From Streptomyces sp. NBC_00557 (GTDB lineage: Bacteria > Actinomycetota > Actinomycetes > Streptomycetales > Streptomycetaceae): DNA of 64,000 nucleotides. The DNA is taken from assembly GCF_036345995.1 (NCBI RefSeq), contig NZ_CP107796.1, forward strand, positions 2,914,001 through 2,978,000, read 5' to 3'. Both the position numbers and the translations under genes were made by a program. The notes under the pieces are model-generated. The model searched no databases, was not told the DNA's origin, and worked only from the letters and a program-made list of their open reading frames with translations. Of this stretch, positions 8,219 to 17,017 are shown one piece after another (positions within the stretch are counted from its first letter, which is position 1; every line of letters begins with the position of its first letter).

Positions 8219-9085
8219 ATGCGTCCCCCGTATCTGCCGCCGCCGTATCCGCCTCCGCCGGAGCGGGCGGCCGAGTTGTGCCGGAGGTTCGCCGAGGAGG
8301 CCCGGTCCGAGCGGCCGGACCTGGCGGCGCTGTGCCTGCTGATCGGCGCCGGAGCGGACCGCTCGCTGGACGAGGCCGGTATCGACGCCGCGCAGCTGGA
8401 GCTGGACCGGCTCGCGGGCGAGCTGCCGTACCGGCCGGGAGGACCGGGCGCCTGGGCGGAGGCCGTACAGCGGCTGCTCGGCGCGCGCCACGACTTCCAC
8501 GGCACGCCCGGCGACTACCAGCGCCTGGAGTCCTCCCTGCTGCACCAGGTGCTGCGCCGGCGGCGCGGGCTGCCGATCCTGCTGTCGGTGGTGTGGCTGG
8601 AGGTCGCGCGGCGGGCGGGCGCCCCGGTGTACGGGGTCGCGCTGCCGGGGCACTTCGTGGTGGGCTTCGGGCCGCCGGAGGAGCAGGTGCTGGCCGATCC
8701 GTTCGACGGGGGCCGGGTGCTGACCGGGAGCGACGCGGAGATGCTGGTGGTGGGGGCCACCGGGGCGCCGCTGGACGCCTCGATGCTGCGGCCCGCGGCG
8801 CCGCTGGAGATCGTCCAGCGGATCCTGAACAACATCCGGGCGTGGGCCGCCGCCCGCCCCGAGCGCTCGGACGTCGCCCTGTGGGCCGTGGAACTGGCGC
8901 TGCTGGTGCCCGCCCACCCGGCCCGGCTGCGCTACGAACGGGGTCAGCTCCTGGTACAGCGCGGGGAGTTCGCCTCGGGCGCGGAAGAGCTGGAGTACTA
9001 CGCCGACCTGATCGAGGTGGTGGACGAGTCGTCCGCGCAGAAGATACGGCAGCAGGCGCACACCGCACGGGCGATGCTCAACTGA
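8219..9085 (+). CDS. SirB1-type transglutaminase-like protein
   Basis: 288 aa. The middle (LLHQVLRRRRGLPILLSVVW, then GAPVYGVALPGHFVVGF and DPFDGG) is the conserved core of the SirB1/transglutaminase-like superfamily 2. The C-terminal ~100 residues are helical and TPR-like (RAWAAARPERSDVALWAVELALL). ATG at 8219 is taken as start because the MRPPYLPPP segment opens the protein-like sequence; upstream in-frame sequence is low-complexity Arg/Pro. The stop is 4 bp from the stop of the convergent response regulator gene. Biochemical role unproven. Confidence 0.8.
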   Translation: MRPPYLPPPYPPPPERAAELCRRFAEEARSERPDLAALCLLIGAGADRSLDEAGIDAAQLELDRLAGELPYRPGGPGAWAEAVQRLLGARHDFHGTPGDYQRLESSLLHQVLRRRRGLPILLSVVWLEVARRAGAPVYGVALPGHFVVGFGPPEEQVLADPFDGGRVLTGSDAEMLVVGATGAPLDASMLRPAAPLEIVQRILNNIRAWAAARPERSDVALWAVELALLVPAHPARLRYERGQLLVQRGEFASGAEELEYYADLIEVVDESSAQKIRQQAHTARAMLN

Positions 9086-9089
9086 GCCG

Positions 9090-9704
9090 TCACAGCCAGC
9101 CCTTCTCCCGTGCCGTGCGCACCGCCTCCGCCCGGTTGCGCACCGCCAGCTTCTGGATGGCCGTGGAGAGGTAGTTGCGGACCGTGCCCTGGGACAGATG
9201 CAGGGTCTCGGCCAGCTCCGCGTTGGTGGAGCCGTCGGCGGCCGCGCGGAGCACCTCGCGTTCGCGCTCGGTGAGCGGATTGGCGCCCTCGGCGAGCGCG
9301 GCGGCGGCGAGCGTCGGGTCGATGACCCGCTCGCCGGCCAGCACCTTGCGGATCGCCTCGGCGAGCTGCGCGGCCGGGGCGTCCTTGACCAGGAAGGCGT
9401 CGGCGCCCGCCTCCATGGCGCTGCGCAGATAGCCGGGGCGGCCGAAGGTGGTGAGGACGACCAGCTTGACCCGCGGGAACTCGCGGTGCACCCGGGCGGC
9501 CGCCTCGATGCCGGTGCAGCCGGGCATCTCGATGTCGAGCAGCGCCACGTCCACGCCGTGCTCCCCGACGGCCGCGAGCACCTGGTCACCGCGCGCGACC
9601 TGGGCGACGACCTCGATGTCGTCCTCCAGGCCGAGCAGCGCGGCCAGGGCCTCGCGGACCATCGACTGGTCCTCGGCCAGCAGGACCTTGATCGTGCTCG
9701 TCAT
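9090..9704 (-). CDS. NarL/LuxR-family response regulator (DesR-like)
   Basis: 204 aa. The receiver domain (residues 1-120) shows the acidic pair in LLAEDQSMV, the phospho-acceptor Asp in VALLDIEMPG, and the conserved Lys in LVKDA. The C-terminal LuxR helix-turn-helix is NPLTEREREVLRAAADGSTNAELAETLHLS. Last gene of a four-gene operon (ABC ATPase, ABC permease, histidine kinase, regulator); only 10 nt separate it from the kinase gene. It probably controls the ABC transporter encoded with it, perhaps through the dyad at 12619-12640 (inference). Confidence 0.92.
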   Translation of the reverse strand: MTSTIKVLLAEDQSMVREALAALLGLEDDIEVVAQVARGDQVLAAVGEHGVDVALLDIEMPGCTGIEAAARVHREFPRVKLVVLTTFGRPGYLRSAMEAGADAFLVKDAPAAQLAEAIRKVLAGERVIDPTLAAAALAEGANPLTEREREVLRAAADGSTNAELAETLHLSQGTVRNYLSTAIQKLAVRNRAEAVRTAREKGWL

Positions 9705-9714
9705 GCCCCGGATC

Positions 9715-10899
9715 CTACGTCCCCGCAGGGGCCGCCGGGACTCGGGCGACGAGCCGGAAACCGCGCTTGATCCGGCCCGCCTCCAGGGTGCCGCCGGCCT
9801 TCTCCAGCCGCTCCATCAGCCCGGTCAGACCGTTGCCCGGGATGCCGCCGGCGCCGCCGGATCCGTCGTCCTCGACGCAGAGTTCGAGCATCGCGCCGTC
9901 CAGGGTCTGCCGCCGGGTCAGCCGGACGAGGCACTTCTCGGCGCCGCTGTGCCGGACCACGTTGGTGACCGCCTCGCGCAGCGCCCAGGCGAGCGCCGAC
10001 TCGGACTCCTCGGGGACGCCGGTGAGGTCGGGCTCGGCGGGGACCTCGGCGACGACGCCGGCGGCGGTCAGGGCGACCTGGGCGCCGGCGAGTTCGGCGG
10101 CCAGCCGGGGACGCCGGTAGCCGGTGACGGCCTCCCGCACGTCGACCAGCGCCTGCCGGCTGACCTGCTCGATGTCGGCGACCTGCCGGGCCGCCTTGTC
10201 GGGATGGCCGGGCAGCATCCGGCCGGCCAGCTCGCTCTTCAGCGTGATCAGGGACAGCGAGTGGCCGAGCAGGTCGTGCAGGTCCCGGGCGAGCCGCAGC
10301 CGCTCCTCGTTCGCGGCGAGGTGGGCGACGGTGGCCCGCGCCTTCTGCAGCTCGACGGTCGTACGGATGAGCTGGCCGACGCCGACCATCGCGAACCCGA
10401 TCAGCGGCACGAGGAGCAGGCTCTCGTCCGGCTTCACGCCCCAGCGCACTCCGACCAGGTACATGATCACGGTCGCCGCCGGGATCGCCCAGAACGCGGC
10501 CCGGACCGGCAGGGTGGCCCCGCAGGCGACCGACAGGTAGATGAACAGGCCGAGCCACGCCTCCCCGAGGCCGTACGTCAGCAGGGGGGCGAGGACGGCA
10601 AGTACCGCGAGCAGGGAGAGGACGACACGGGGGGTGAAGCGCCGGCCGATGTTCCGGAAGACCAGCGTGAGGTAGGCGGTGACGAAGGCGGCGAGGCCGA
10701 GCGCGCCGGCGACCGTGGCGCCCGTGGTGTGCCGGCCGGAGGCCAGGTCCCTGACCGGGGAGCTGAGGAAGACCAGCCAGACCCCGATCCACAGGGTCTT
10801 GACCACCACCTCGCGCCGGTTGCGCGGACCCTGGCCGATCCGCACCTGGTGCTCCGGCCGCCGCTCGGGGGCCTGCTGGGCTTCCGTCATCGTGCTCAC
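9715..10899 (-). CDS. Sensor histidine kinase (HisKA_3, DesK-like)
   Basis: 394 aa. About five or six membrane segments fill residues 30-170. The dimerisation domain carries the phospho-acceptor His in RLARDLHDLLGHSLSLITLK, and the C-terminal ATPase has REAVTNVVRHSGA (N box) and EDDGSGG (G box). No large sensor domain, so membrane-state sensing is likely. The GTG at 10899 overlaps the permease stop as GTGA, indicating translational coupling; an ATG at 10890 is an alternative. The cognate regulator follows directly. Confidence 0.9.
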   Translation of the reverse strand: MSTMTEAQQAPERRPEHQVRIGQGPRNRREVVVKTLWIGVWLVFLSSPVRDLASGRHTTGATVAGALGLAAFVTAYLTLVFRNIGRRFTPRVVLSLLAVLAVLAPLLTYGLGEAWLGLFIYLSVACGATLPVRAAFWAIPAATVIMYLVGVRWGVKPDESLLLVPLIGFAMVGVGQLIRTTVELQKARATVAHLAANEERLRLARDLHDLLGHSLSLITLKSELAGRMLPGHPDKAARQVADIEQVSRQALVDVREAVTGYRRPRLAAELAGAQVALTAAGVVAEVPAEPDLTGVPEESESALAWALREAVTNVVRHSGAEKCLVRLTRRQTLDGAMLELCVEDDGSGGAGGIPGNGLTGLMERLEKAGGTLEAGRIKRGFRLVARVPAAPAGT

Positions 10900-11636
10900 G
10901 CCTTCAGCGTGTCCTTCCGGTACAGCCAGGCCGCGCCGCCCGCGAAGAGGACGAAGTAGACGGCGAGGACGGCGACGTCCGTGGCGTGCGGGGCCTGGCT
11001 CTGCTCGATCGACCGCCCCAGTGCAGCGTACGCGTGCGTGGGCAGCCATTTCGCGATGTCCTGCAGCGTCTTGGGGAAGGTGGTGGAGGGCATCCACAGG
11101 CCGCCGAGGATCGACAGGCCGAAGTAGACGATCATGGTGATCGGGCGGACCGCGTCCCCGGAGGCGAGGTAGCCGATGGCGACGCCGAGCGCGGCGAAGA
11201 CGAGGCTGCCGGCCCAGATGACCCCGGTGAGGGCGGCCCACTGCCAGGTGTCCAGGTGGACGTGCTTGATCACGGCGGCGGCCAGGAACACCACGACGAT
11301 CGACGGCAGGCTCACCACGGCGGCGCCGGCCGTCTTGGCGAGGACGTAGCCGCGCCCCGGCAGCGAGGTCAGCCGCAGCTGCCGTACCCAGCCGCTCTCG
11401 CGCTCCTTGGCGATGCGCTCGCTGTTGCCCATCAGGACGGCGGTCAGCGCGCCGAAGGAGGCCATGGAGACCATCAGGTAGGTGGCGACGGTCAGGCCGG
11501 TGCCGTCGACCTTCGAGGTGGAGCCGGAGCTGCTGGAGAAGATCAGGAAGAGGATCGAGGGGTAGAGCACCGAGAAGAACAGGAACTTCTTGTTCCGGAA
11601 AGCGCGGGCCAGTTCCAGCTTGATCAGGGCGTTCAC
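10896..11636 (-). CDS. ABC-2 type transporter permease
   Basis: 246 aa with six hydrophobic segments and the ABC-2 permease layout (MNALIKLELARAFRNKKFLFFSVLYPSILFLIF at the start). SERIAKERESGWVRQLRLT is the typical coupling-helix region. It overlaps the ATPase gene upstream by ATGA and the kinase gene downstream by GTGA, so all are translationally coupled. With the ATPase it forms an exporter of unknown substrate; such transporters paired with DesK/DesR-like systems often export lipids or antimicrobial compounds. Confidence 0.88.
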   Translation of the reverse strand: MNALIKLELARAFRNKKFLFFSVLYPSILFLIFSSSSGSTSKVDGTGLTVATYLMVSMASFGALTAVLMGNSERIAKERESGWVRQLRLTSLPGRGYVLAKTAGAAVVSLPSIVVVFLAAAVIKHVHLDTWQWAALTGVIWAGSLVFAALGVAIGYLASGDAVRPITMIVYFGLSILGGLWMPSTTFPKTLQDIAKWLPTHAYAALGRSIEQSQAPHATDVAVLAVYFVLFAGGAAWLYRKDTLKA

Positions 11637-12571
11637 GACTGCTTGGCCTCCTCGGCCTCCGTGATGGCGACGAAGGCCTGCTCCAGACCGAGCCCGGCGA
11701 CTTCGAGGTTGCGGGGGTAGACGCCGAGGCCGTACAGGGCGTGCACGGTGGCGTCGGCGTCGGACGACTGGATGCGGACGGTCTGGCCCGACACGTCGAT
11801 CGACGTCAGGAAGGGCAGGGCGCGCAGGGCGGCCTCGTCGATCTCGCCCTCCACGTCGAAGGAGACCCGCCGGGCGCCCGCCTTGGCCTTGATCTCGGCG
11901 GCGGTGCCGTCGGCGAGGAGCCGCCCGCGGTGCAGCACCAGGACCCGGTCCGCGATCGCGTCGGCCTCTTCGAGGTAGTGGGTGGCGAACAGGACGGTAC
12001 GGCCCTGGTCGGCCTGCTCGCGCATGGTGGCCCAGAAGGCCTGGCGGGCGGCGACGTCCATGCCGGTGGTCGGCTCGTCCAGGATGATCAGGTCGCTGTC
12101 GCCGGCGGTGGCGAGCGCGAACCGGACGCGCTGGGACTGGCCGCCGGAGAGCTTGTTGACCTTGCGGTCGGCGATCTGCGCGATGCCCGCCCGGGCCATC
12201 ACGTCGGCCGCCTTGTACGGCTTCGGGTGCAGCGCGCAGGACAGCTTCACCAGCTCCTCGACGGTGACCTCGTCCATCAGCCCGCCGCTCTGCAGCATGG
12301 CGCCGACCCGCCCGGCGACGATCGCGTCACGGGGTGCGCCGCCGAACAGGCTCACCGTGCCGCTGTCGGGGTGCTTCAGACCGAGGAGCAGGTCGAGGGT
12401 GGTGGACTTGCCGGCCCCGTTCGGGCCGAGCAGGGCGACGGTCTCGCCCGGGTACAGCCGGAGCGAGAGCCCGTCGACGGCCCGGACGCTCCCGTACGTC
12501 TTGGTCACCTGGTCGAAGCCGACCACCGGGGTGGTGGTGGCCGGTGCCGCAGTTGTCGTCATGGCGTCCAT
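11633..12571 (-). CDS. ABC transporter ATP-binding protein (DrrA/CcmA type)
   Basis: 312 aa. Walker A GPNGAGKST, signature LSGGQSQRVRFA, Walker B LIILDEPTTGMD and the switch His in FATHYLEEADAIADR are all intact. The C-terminal ~80 residues form the extra domain seen in drug- or lipid-exporting ABC-2 ATPases. First gene of the four-gene operon. The start may be 12571 or 12562 (MTTTAAP); neither has a clear Shine-Dalgarno sequence. A symmetric element lies 48 bp upstream. Confidence 0.92.
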   Translation of the reverse strand: MDAMTTTAAPATTTPVVGFDQVTKTYGSVRAVDGLSLRLYPGETVALLGPNGAGKSTTLDLLLGLKHPDSGTVSLFGGAPRDAIVAGRVGAMLQSGGLMDEVTVEELVKLSCALHPKPYKAADVMARAGIAQIADRKVNKLSGGQSQRVRFALATAGDSDLIILDEPTTGMDVAARQAFWATMREQADQGRTVLFATHYLEEADAIADRVLVLHRGRLLADGTAAEIKAKAGARRVSFDVEGEIDEAALRALPFLTSIDVSGQTVRIQSSDADATVHALYGLGVYPRNLEVAGLGLEQAFVAITEAEEAKQS

Positions 12572-12618
12572 GGTCGCGGCGGGGGCCGGGCGCGGGGCAG
12601 TGTCGGGGGTCCTGAGTG

Positions 12619-12640
12619 CCGGATGACAGATGTCATACGG
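12619..12640. promoter_or_regulatory. Dyad symmetry upstream of the ABC/two-component operon
   Basis: ATGACA GA TGTCAT is a perfect 6+6 palindrome (12623-12636), flanked by CCG on the left and CGG on the right after one unpaired base each side. The 22-bp dyad lies 48-69 bp upstream of the ATPase start. Its position and symmetry fit a binding site for the dimeric NarL-type regulator encoded at the operon's end. Inference only. Confidence 0.45.
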
Positions 12641-12721
12641 ACCGGGTGACCGGGCCGGGTGAGGGTACGGCGAAGGGGGCGCCCGGTGTCGCGGGGCGAC
12701 CCCTTCTTCCGCCTGTCCCCG

Positions 12722-15136
12722 TCAGCTCGGGTTGGTCTGGATGACCGCGACCCGGTTGGTCTTGCTCATCAGGGCCTGGCGCAGGGCGACGTAGACGTCC
12801 TGCGGGGTGACCGCCGTCTTCTTGTTGTTGCCGCGGGTGATGAGCACGCCGTCGAAGGCCCCGCCGTAGAGCTGCTTCAGGGCGTTCAGGTCGGGCTTGT
12901 CGACCAGCTTGCCGTCCGCGGTGGGCACCACCCTGAGGAACTTCCAGAGCGATTTCTCCGGGCTCATCAGCACCACGTGCCCGGCGCCCGCCGACACGGT
13001 CACCTTGGCCGACATCGCCGGCTCCGCGAACTCCTTCATCTCGCGGTCGACCTCGGCGTTCGACACCGTCGGCCGCCTGGTGGTGGTGGGGACGGTGACC
13101 GGGGTCGCGGTGTTCGTCTCGACCAGGGTGCGGTAGGCCTGCTCGATCGCCTGGGCCGACCGGCTCGCGTCGATGGCCTTGCCCGGCTTGCCGTAGACGG
13201 CGACCGCCCGGCCGGGCTTGAAGTCGATGCCGCCCTCGACGACCGAGCCCGAGCCGCCGCCCGCCTGCTGCAGCGCGGCCTGGAGCTTCTCCTCGTCCAC
13301 CGGCATCGACGGCTCGATCACCCGCTTCTGCCCGAAGAGCGAGCCGATGACGTGCACCGGGTTGTAGTCGCTGGTCGCGGCCTTGCTCACGGTGTCCTGG
13401 AAGTCGAACTGGAGCCCGGCGTTCTCGGGGGTGATGCTGACCGTCCTGCCGCCGACGTCGAGCTTGAGGGGCTTGTTGACCCGGCCGCCGAAGGTGTCGT
13501 CGAGCTTCTTGACGGCGTCGTCACGGGTGCCGCCGCCGATGTCCAGGCCGAGGACCGTGGTGCCCTTGGGCACGTCGGTGCGGTTCATCAGCAGTCCGGC
13601 GCAGTAGGCGCCGCCCGCGACGACGACCACGCCGACGCCCAGCAGCACCAGCTTGCTGCGGCCCTTCTTCTTCGGCTTGGCCTGCGCCTTGGGGGCGCCG
13701 GCGGACTGGGACGCGGCCGGCGTGGCCGGGCCGGCGGACGAGGGGCCGCCGTACTGGGCGGCGCCGGGGACGACCGGGATGCCGCTGGTGACGGTGTGCC
13801 CGGAGATGTTGTCGGCCGGACGGTAGCCGGGCGTGCCCGGTTCGGGGGCCGGCTTCTGCGGGGTGAGGATCGCGGTGTCGTCGCTGAGCCCGCCGCCCGG
13901 GCCGAGCCCGCCGGGGCCGGCGCTGTGCGCACCGGGGCCGCCGGGGTGTGCCGGGCCTTCGAGGTCGGCGAGGTCGGCGAGGGCGCTGCGCGGCGGCTTG
14001 GGGCCCTGGCCGCCGGGCGCGTCGTAACCGCCGCCGAGCGGGCCGCCGTCGAACGCTTCGCCGCCCGAGGGGGCGAGGAGGCCGTCGCCCGTGACCGGGC
14101 CGCTGGTGGGGCCGGCCGGGCCCTGCGGGCCGCCGGTGCCGCCGTGGCCGTGCGGTCCGTTGAAGCCGCTGGGACCGCCGGGGCCGCCGGCTCCGCCGGC
14201 CGGGCCGCTGCCCGCCGCGGCGCCGCGGCCGTCGTGGTCGTTCGAGCCGGTGCCCGGGAAACCGTTCCGGCCCGCACCGGCGCCGCCGTCGTAGCCGTCG
14301 GAGCCGCTCGCGCCGGAACCGGCCAAGCCGTCCCGGTCGGCGTTCTCCGCGAAGTACGGCAGGTCGTCGCGGCGCGGCTCGCCGCCTGAGCCGCCTGAGC
14401 CGCCGGAGCGGGAGCCGTTGCCGAGCGAGCCCGCGTTCAGGACCTCGGTCACGTCGAAGGAGCCGGTGCCGCCGCCGTGTCCCGGGGCGATGGGGCCGCC
14501 GGTGGCGCCGGGCAGGCCCTTGCCGTTCGTGGCGCCGGAGCGGGCGCCCGGCACGCTCATGGAGCCGACCACGCCGCCGGGGCGACCGCCACCGGGCCGG
14601 CTGCCACCGGAGCGTGCGCCGGTGGTACCGGCCGTACCCGGTGCGTCCGGTCCACTCGGACGGGTGCCCGACGCACTTCCGGCCGAACCGGAACCACCGG
14701 ACATTCCGGCCCCGTTCGTGCCGTCGCCGCCCGGACCGCCCTTGGCGGCGGGCGACTTGCGTGGCGCGAACCAGTCGCTGGTCTTCTCCTCCGCCTGGCC
14801 CCCGGATTCGGCCGGGGCCTCGGCGGCGGGAGCCGCCGTGCGGTCGGCCGCCGGCCGGGTGTCGGCGGCGGGCGCCTCGCCCCCGGCGGCGGCGCTCTCC
14901 GCGACGGGCTTGCGCACCACGACCGGCGGAATGGGCCGGGACCCTGGGATGTTGATCCGGATCCGGGTCGTCAGCGTGGTCTCGGTCTTCTTCTCCGCCG
15001 GACGCGTGCCCGGACGGCCCGCGTCCGTACCGTCGCCGGAAGCCATGGGGGTCCCGTACGGCGGCGTGCCGGAGGGGTACGCGGCTCCGCCGCGCCCGTT
15101 GGGCCCGGTGGACGGAGTGTCAGTTTCACGACTCAA
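12722..15136 (-). CDS. Large Gly/Pro-rich membrane protein with extracytoplasmic peptidoglycan-binding-like domain
   Basis: About 804 aa. The N-terminal ~490 residues are low-complexity Gly/Pro/Ser/Ala and presumably cytoplasmic, apart from a conserved patch TTLTTRIRINIPGSRPIPPVVVRKP. One membrane segment follows (around residue 500, SKLVLLGVGVVVVAGGAYCA). The C-terminal ~285 residues (VPKGTTVLGLDIGGGTRDDA...) resemble the YoaR/PG_binding_4 domains of VanW-type proteins. The canonical VanW domain is not evident. TTG at 15136 is chosen because GGGAGAA precedes it by a normal distance. A cell-wall role is inferred from the domain and topology. Confidence 0.75.
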   Translation of the reverse strand: MSRETDTPSTGPNGRGGAAYPSGTPPYGTPMASGDGTDAGRPGTRPAEKKTETTLTTRIRINIPGSRPIPPVVVRKPVAESAAAGGEAPAADTRPAADRTAAPAAEAPAESGGQAEEKTSDWFAPRKSPAAKGGPGGDGTNGAGMSGGSGSAGSASGTRPSGPDAPGTAGTTGARSGGSRPGGGRPGGVVGSMSVPGARSGATNGKGLPGATGGPIAPGHGGGTGSFDVTEVLNAGSLGNGSRSGGSGGSGGEPRRDDLPYFAENADRDGLAGSGASGSDGYDGGAGAGRNGFPGTGSNDHDGRGAAAGSGPAGGAGGPGGPSGFNGPHGHGGTGGPQGPAGPTSGPVTGDGLLAPSGGEAFDGGPLGGGYDAPGGQGPKPPRSALADLADLEGPAHPGGPGAHSAGPGGLGPGGGLSDDTAILTPQKPAPEPGTPGYRPADNISGHTVTSGIPVVPGAAQYGGPSSAGPATPAASQSAGAPKAQAKPKKKGRSKLVLLGVGVVVVAGGAYCAGLLMNRTDVPKGTTVLGLDIGGGTRDDAVKKLDDTFGGRVNKPLKLDVGGRTVSITPENAGLQFDFQDTVSKAATSDYNPVHVIGSLFGQKRVIEPSMPVDEEKLQAALQQAGGGSGSVVEGGIDFKPGRAVAVYGKPGKAIDASRSAQAIEQAYRTLVETNTATPVTVPTTTRRPTVSNAEVDREMKEFAEPAMSAKVTVSAGAGHVVLMSPEKSLWKFLRVVPTADGKLVDKPDLNALKQLYGGAFDGVLITRGNNKKTAVTPQDVYVALRQALMSKTNRVAVIQTNPS

Positions 15137-15296
15137 GGCAGGTTCTCCCAGTTGGCTTCGCCGCCCGTTCGACCTCAACTAGCTCGGGCGGCTCGGCGGC
15201 GCGCACCACCATACTGGCCACTTCTGCCGCTTATCCCATGACCGCCGAGGAAACCCACACCGGACTCGCACGCGCGTCCTACGGCGAAGTGGTACG

Positions 15297-15713
15297 TCAC
15301 TTGCCAAGTCGGGCGGCGCCGCTCCGGGGTTGCCGCCCGGCGCCGACGGTGGCGCAGATCACAGCGAGCGCCATGCCGCCGAGCAGGAAGAGATAGGAGC
15401 CGAGTCCCGCGCCGAACAGGAAGTCGCCTTCCGGGCGCGCGGTGGTGAGCAGGATGACGGTGACGATCCAGCCCACCACCGGTGCGACCGCCCCGCCCCG
15501 CCCGCCGGTGGCGTACGCGCCGCCGAGGAACAGCCCGGCCGCGCCCGCGAGGGCCAGCAGCAGCCCGCCGGGGAACCAGGCGGCCTGCACGAGGGCACCG
15601 GCGAGGCCCACGACGGCGCCGAGCACGAGGAGGCCCAGGTAGGCGGCGATCCGGCCGGCCGAGGGCCGGCCGAGCGGCTGGGCGAGCAGCGAGCCGGGTC
15701 CGTTCGCGCTCAT
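15297..15713 (-). CDS. Small four-helix membrane protein (DUF6113-like)
   Basis: 138 aa with four predicted membrane helices (about residues 21-43, 48-68, 78-92, 105-122) and no catalytic motif. Its ATG at 15713 overlaps the mshB stop as ATGA, so it is translationally coupled to mshB. Streptomycetes conserve such a small membrane protein next to mshB. Function unknown; the link to mycothiol metabolism rests on position only. Confidence 0.75.
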   Translation of the reverse strand: MSANGPGSLLAQPLGRPSAGRIAAYLGLLVLGAVVGLAGALVQAAWFPGGLLLALAGAAGLFLGGAYATGGRGGAVAPVVGWIVTVILLTTARPEGDFLFGAGLGSYLFLLGGMALAVICATVGAGRQPRSGAARLGK

Positions 15714-16567
15714 TCCGCCGCCTCCTCGACGCCGGCGAACAGGTCGGTCTCGCCGGGCTCGGCCGTGCCGCGCACCAGTTCGTAGTACTCGGTGGTGAAC
15801 AGCGGCTGGGCCAGCTCGTTGGAGAGCGCGAAGTACGGCTCGGCCACCTCGATCTGGGTGGCGTGGGCGCGCATCGCGGCGGCCTTCGCGGCGGCGAAGG
15901 CGGTGCCGTCGACGGCGGTGGTGACCCGCGCGTCGTCGACCACGCCGGGCACGTCGGCGACGCTGCCGCTCTTGTCGAACGGCAGGGCGGGCAGCTCGTC
16001 CTGGAGGCGGGCGAAGGCGGCGTCGGCGACGGAGCGCGGAACGCGGTTCCAGTACACCTTGGCGATGCGGTGGCCGCGCTCGGCCGCGAGGTCGACGGCG
16101 CGCATGGCGACGCGGTGGGCCTGGATGTGGTCCGGGTGGCCGTAGCCGCCGTTGTCGTCGTACGTCACCAGGACCTGGGGCCGCACCTCGAGGATCACGT
16201 CCACCAGATGCCCGGCGGCCTCGTCCACGTCGGCCTGCCAGAAGCACCCGGGGTCGTCGTTGTCGGCGATGCCCATCATCCCGGAGTCGCCGTACCGCCC
16301 CGCCCCGCCGAGCAGCCGGGCGTCCGTCACGCCGAGCGCGCGTACGGCCGCGGCCAGCTCTCCGCGCCGGTGCGCGCCCAGCGCGGGGCCGGCCAGATGC
16401 CGCAGCTCCGGCGGGATGACCTCGCCCCGCTCCCCGAGGGTGCAGGTGACCAGCGTCACATGGGCGCCCTCGGCCGCGTACCGGGCCATGGTCGCGCCGT
16501 TGTTGATCGACTCGTCGTCCGGGTGCGCGTGCACGAGCAGCAGCCGCCGGGCAGGCAGTTCCGTCAT
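15710..16567 (-). CDS. mshB: GlcNAc-Ins deacetylase of mycothiol synthesis
   Basis: 285 aa zinc-dependent LmbE-family enzyme that removes acetate from N-acetylglucosaminyl-inositol, the second chemical step to mycothiol. The zinc and catalytic residues are visible in [18 protein letters not shown] (His-Pro-Asp-Asp) and [14 protein letters not shown] (third His). [11 protein letters not shown] and [15 protein letters not shown] are typical of MshB rather than of Mca (mycothiol conjugate amidase). The start at 16567 gives the usual length. Translationally coupled to the membrane protein gene downstream. Confidence 0.93.
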   Translation of the reverse strand: MTELPARRLLLVHAHPDDESINNGATMARYAAEGAHVTLVTCTLGERGEVIPPELRHLAGPALGAHRRGELAAAVRALGVTDARLLGGAGRYGDSGMMGIADNDDPGCFWQADVDEAAGHLVDVILEVRPQVLVTYDDNGGYGHPDHIQAHRVAMRAVDLAAERGHRIAKVYWNRVPRSVADAAFARLQDELPALPFDKSGSVADVPGVVDDARVTTAVDGTAFAAAKAAAMRAHATQIEVAEPYFALSNELAQPLFTTEYYELVRGTAEPGETDLFAGVEEAAE

Positions 16568-16658
16568 GGGGCCACCCTACGATCCCGGCGGCCGGCGCGT
16601 CGGGAGCCGTCCGGCGACGGCTTGGGGGGAAGCCGATGGTTAACGGCAGGACGGGATG

Positions 16659-16853
16659 TCAGAACTTGATGCTGCTGATCATGCTGGCGACGTTGGTCGT
16701 CAGCTGGCTGATGGTCGGCGCGACGGTCGAGGAGGCGAGGTAGAAGCCGAGCAGGATGCAGACGACGGCGTGGCCGCCCTTCAGTCCCGACTTCTTGATG
16801 AGCAGGAAGACGATGATCGCCAGCAGCACCACCGCCGAAATCGAGAGTGCCAC
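16659..16853 (-). CDS. Small membrane protein, 64 aa
   Basis: Two hydrophobic segments (residues 3-19 and about 29-44) separated by KKSGLKGGH, and a Ser/Thr-rich C-terminus ending SSIKF. Sequences of this kind recur in Streptomyces chromosomes and conjugative elements, but I know of no function. The ATG at 16853 follows a purine-rich GGAGGTG about 7 nt upstream, a good ribosome site that supports it as a real gene. It stands alone between mshB and the divergent S9 peptidase gene. Confidence 0.75.
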   Translation of the reverse strand: MALSISAVVLLAIIVFLLIKKSGLKGGHAVVCILLGFYLASSTVAPTISQLTTNVASMISSIKF

Positions 16854-17017
16854 GGCGGCTCACCTCCAAAGATCGCCAGATCCAGATCAGTTGATCAAAT
16901 CCATGCAGACGCCAGCAGGTTGATACCCACACAGCGGTAGTGATCATAACTATCCGTACTCGCGCATCGCGCGGCGCACGGCCGCACAAGGGGGCGCATG
17001 GCCAATATGGTCGGGGT

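Noticed and set aside
13850..14720. Possible repeat array or mobile element in the GC-rich low-complexity stretch
   Set aside because: The repetition comes from Gly/Pro/Ser codons in the N-terminal part of one long membrane protein; there is no regular DNA unit.
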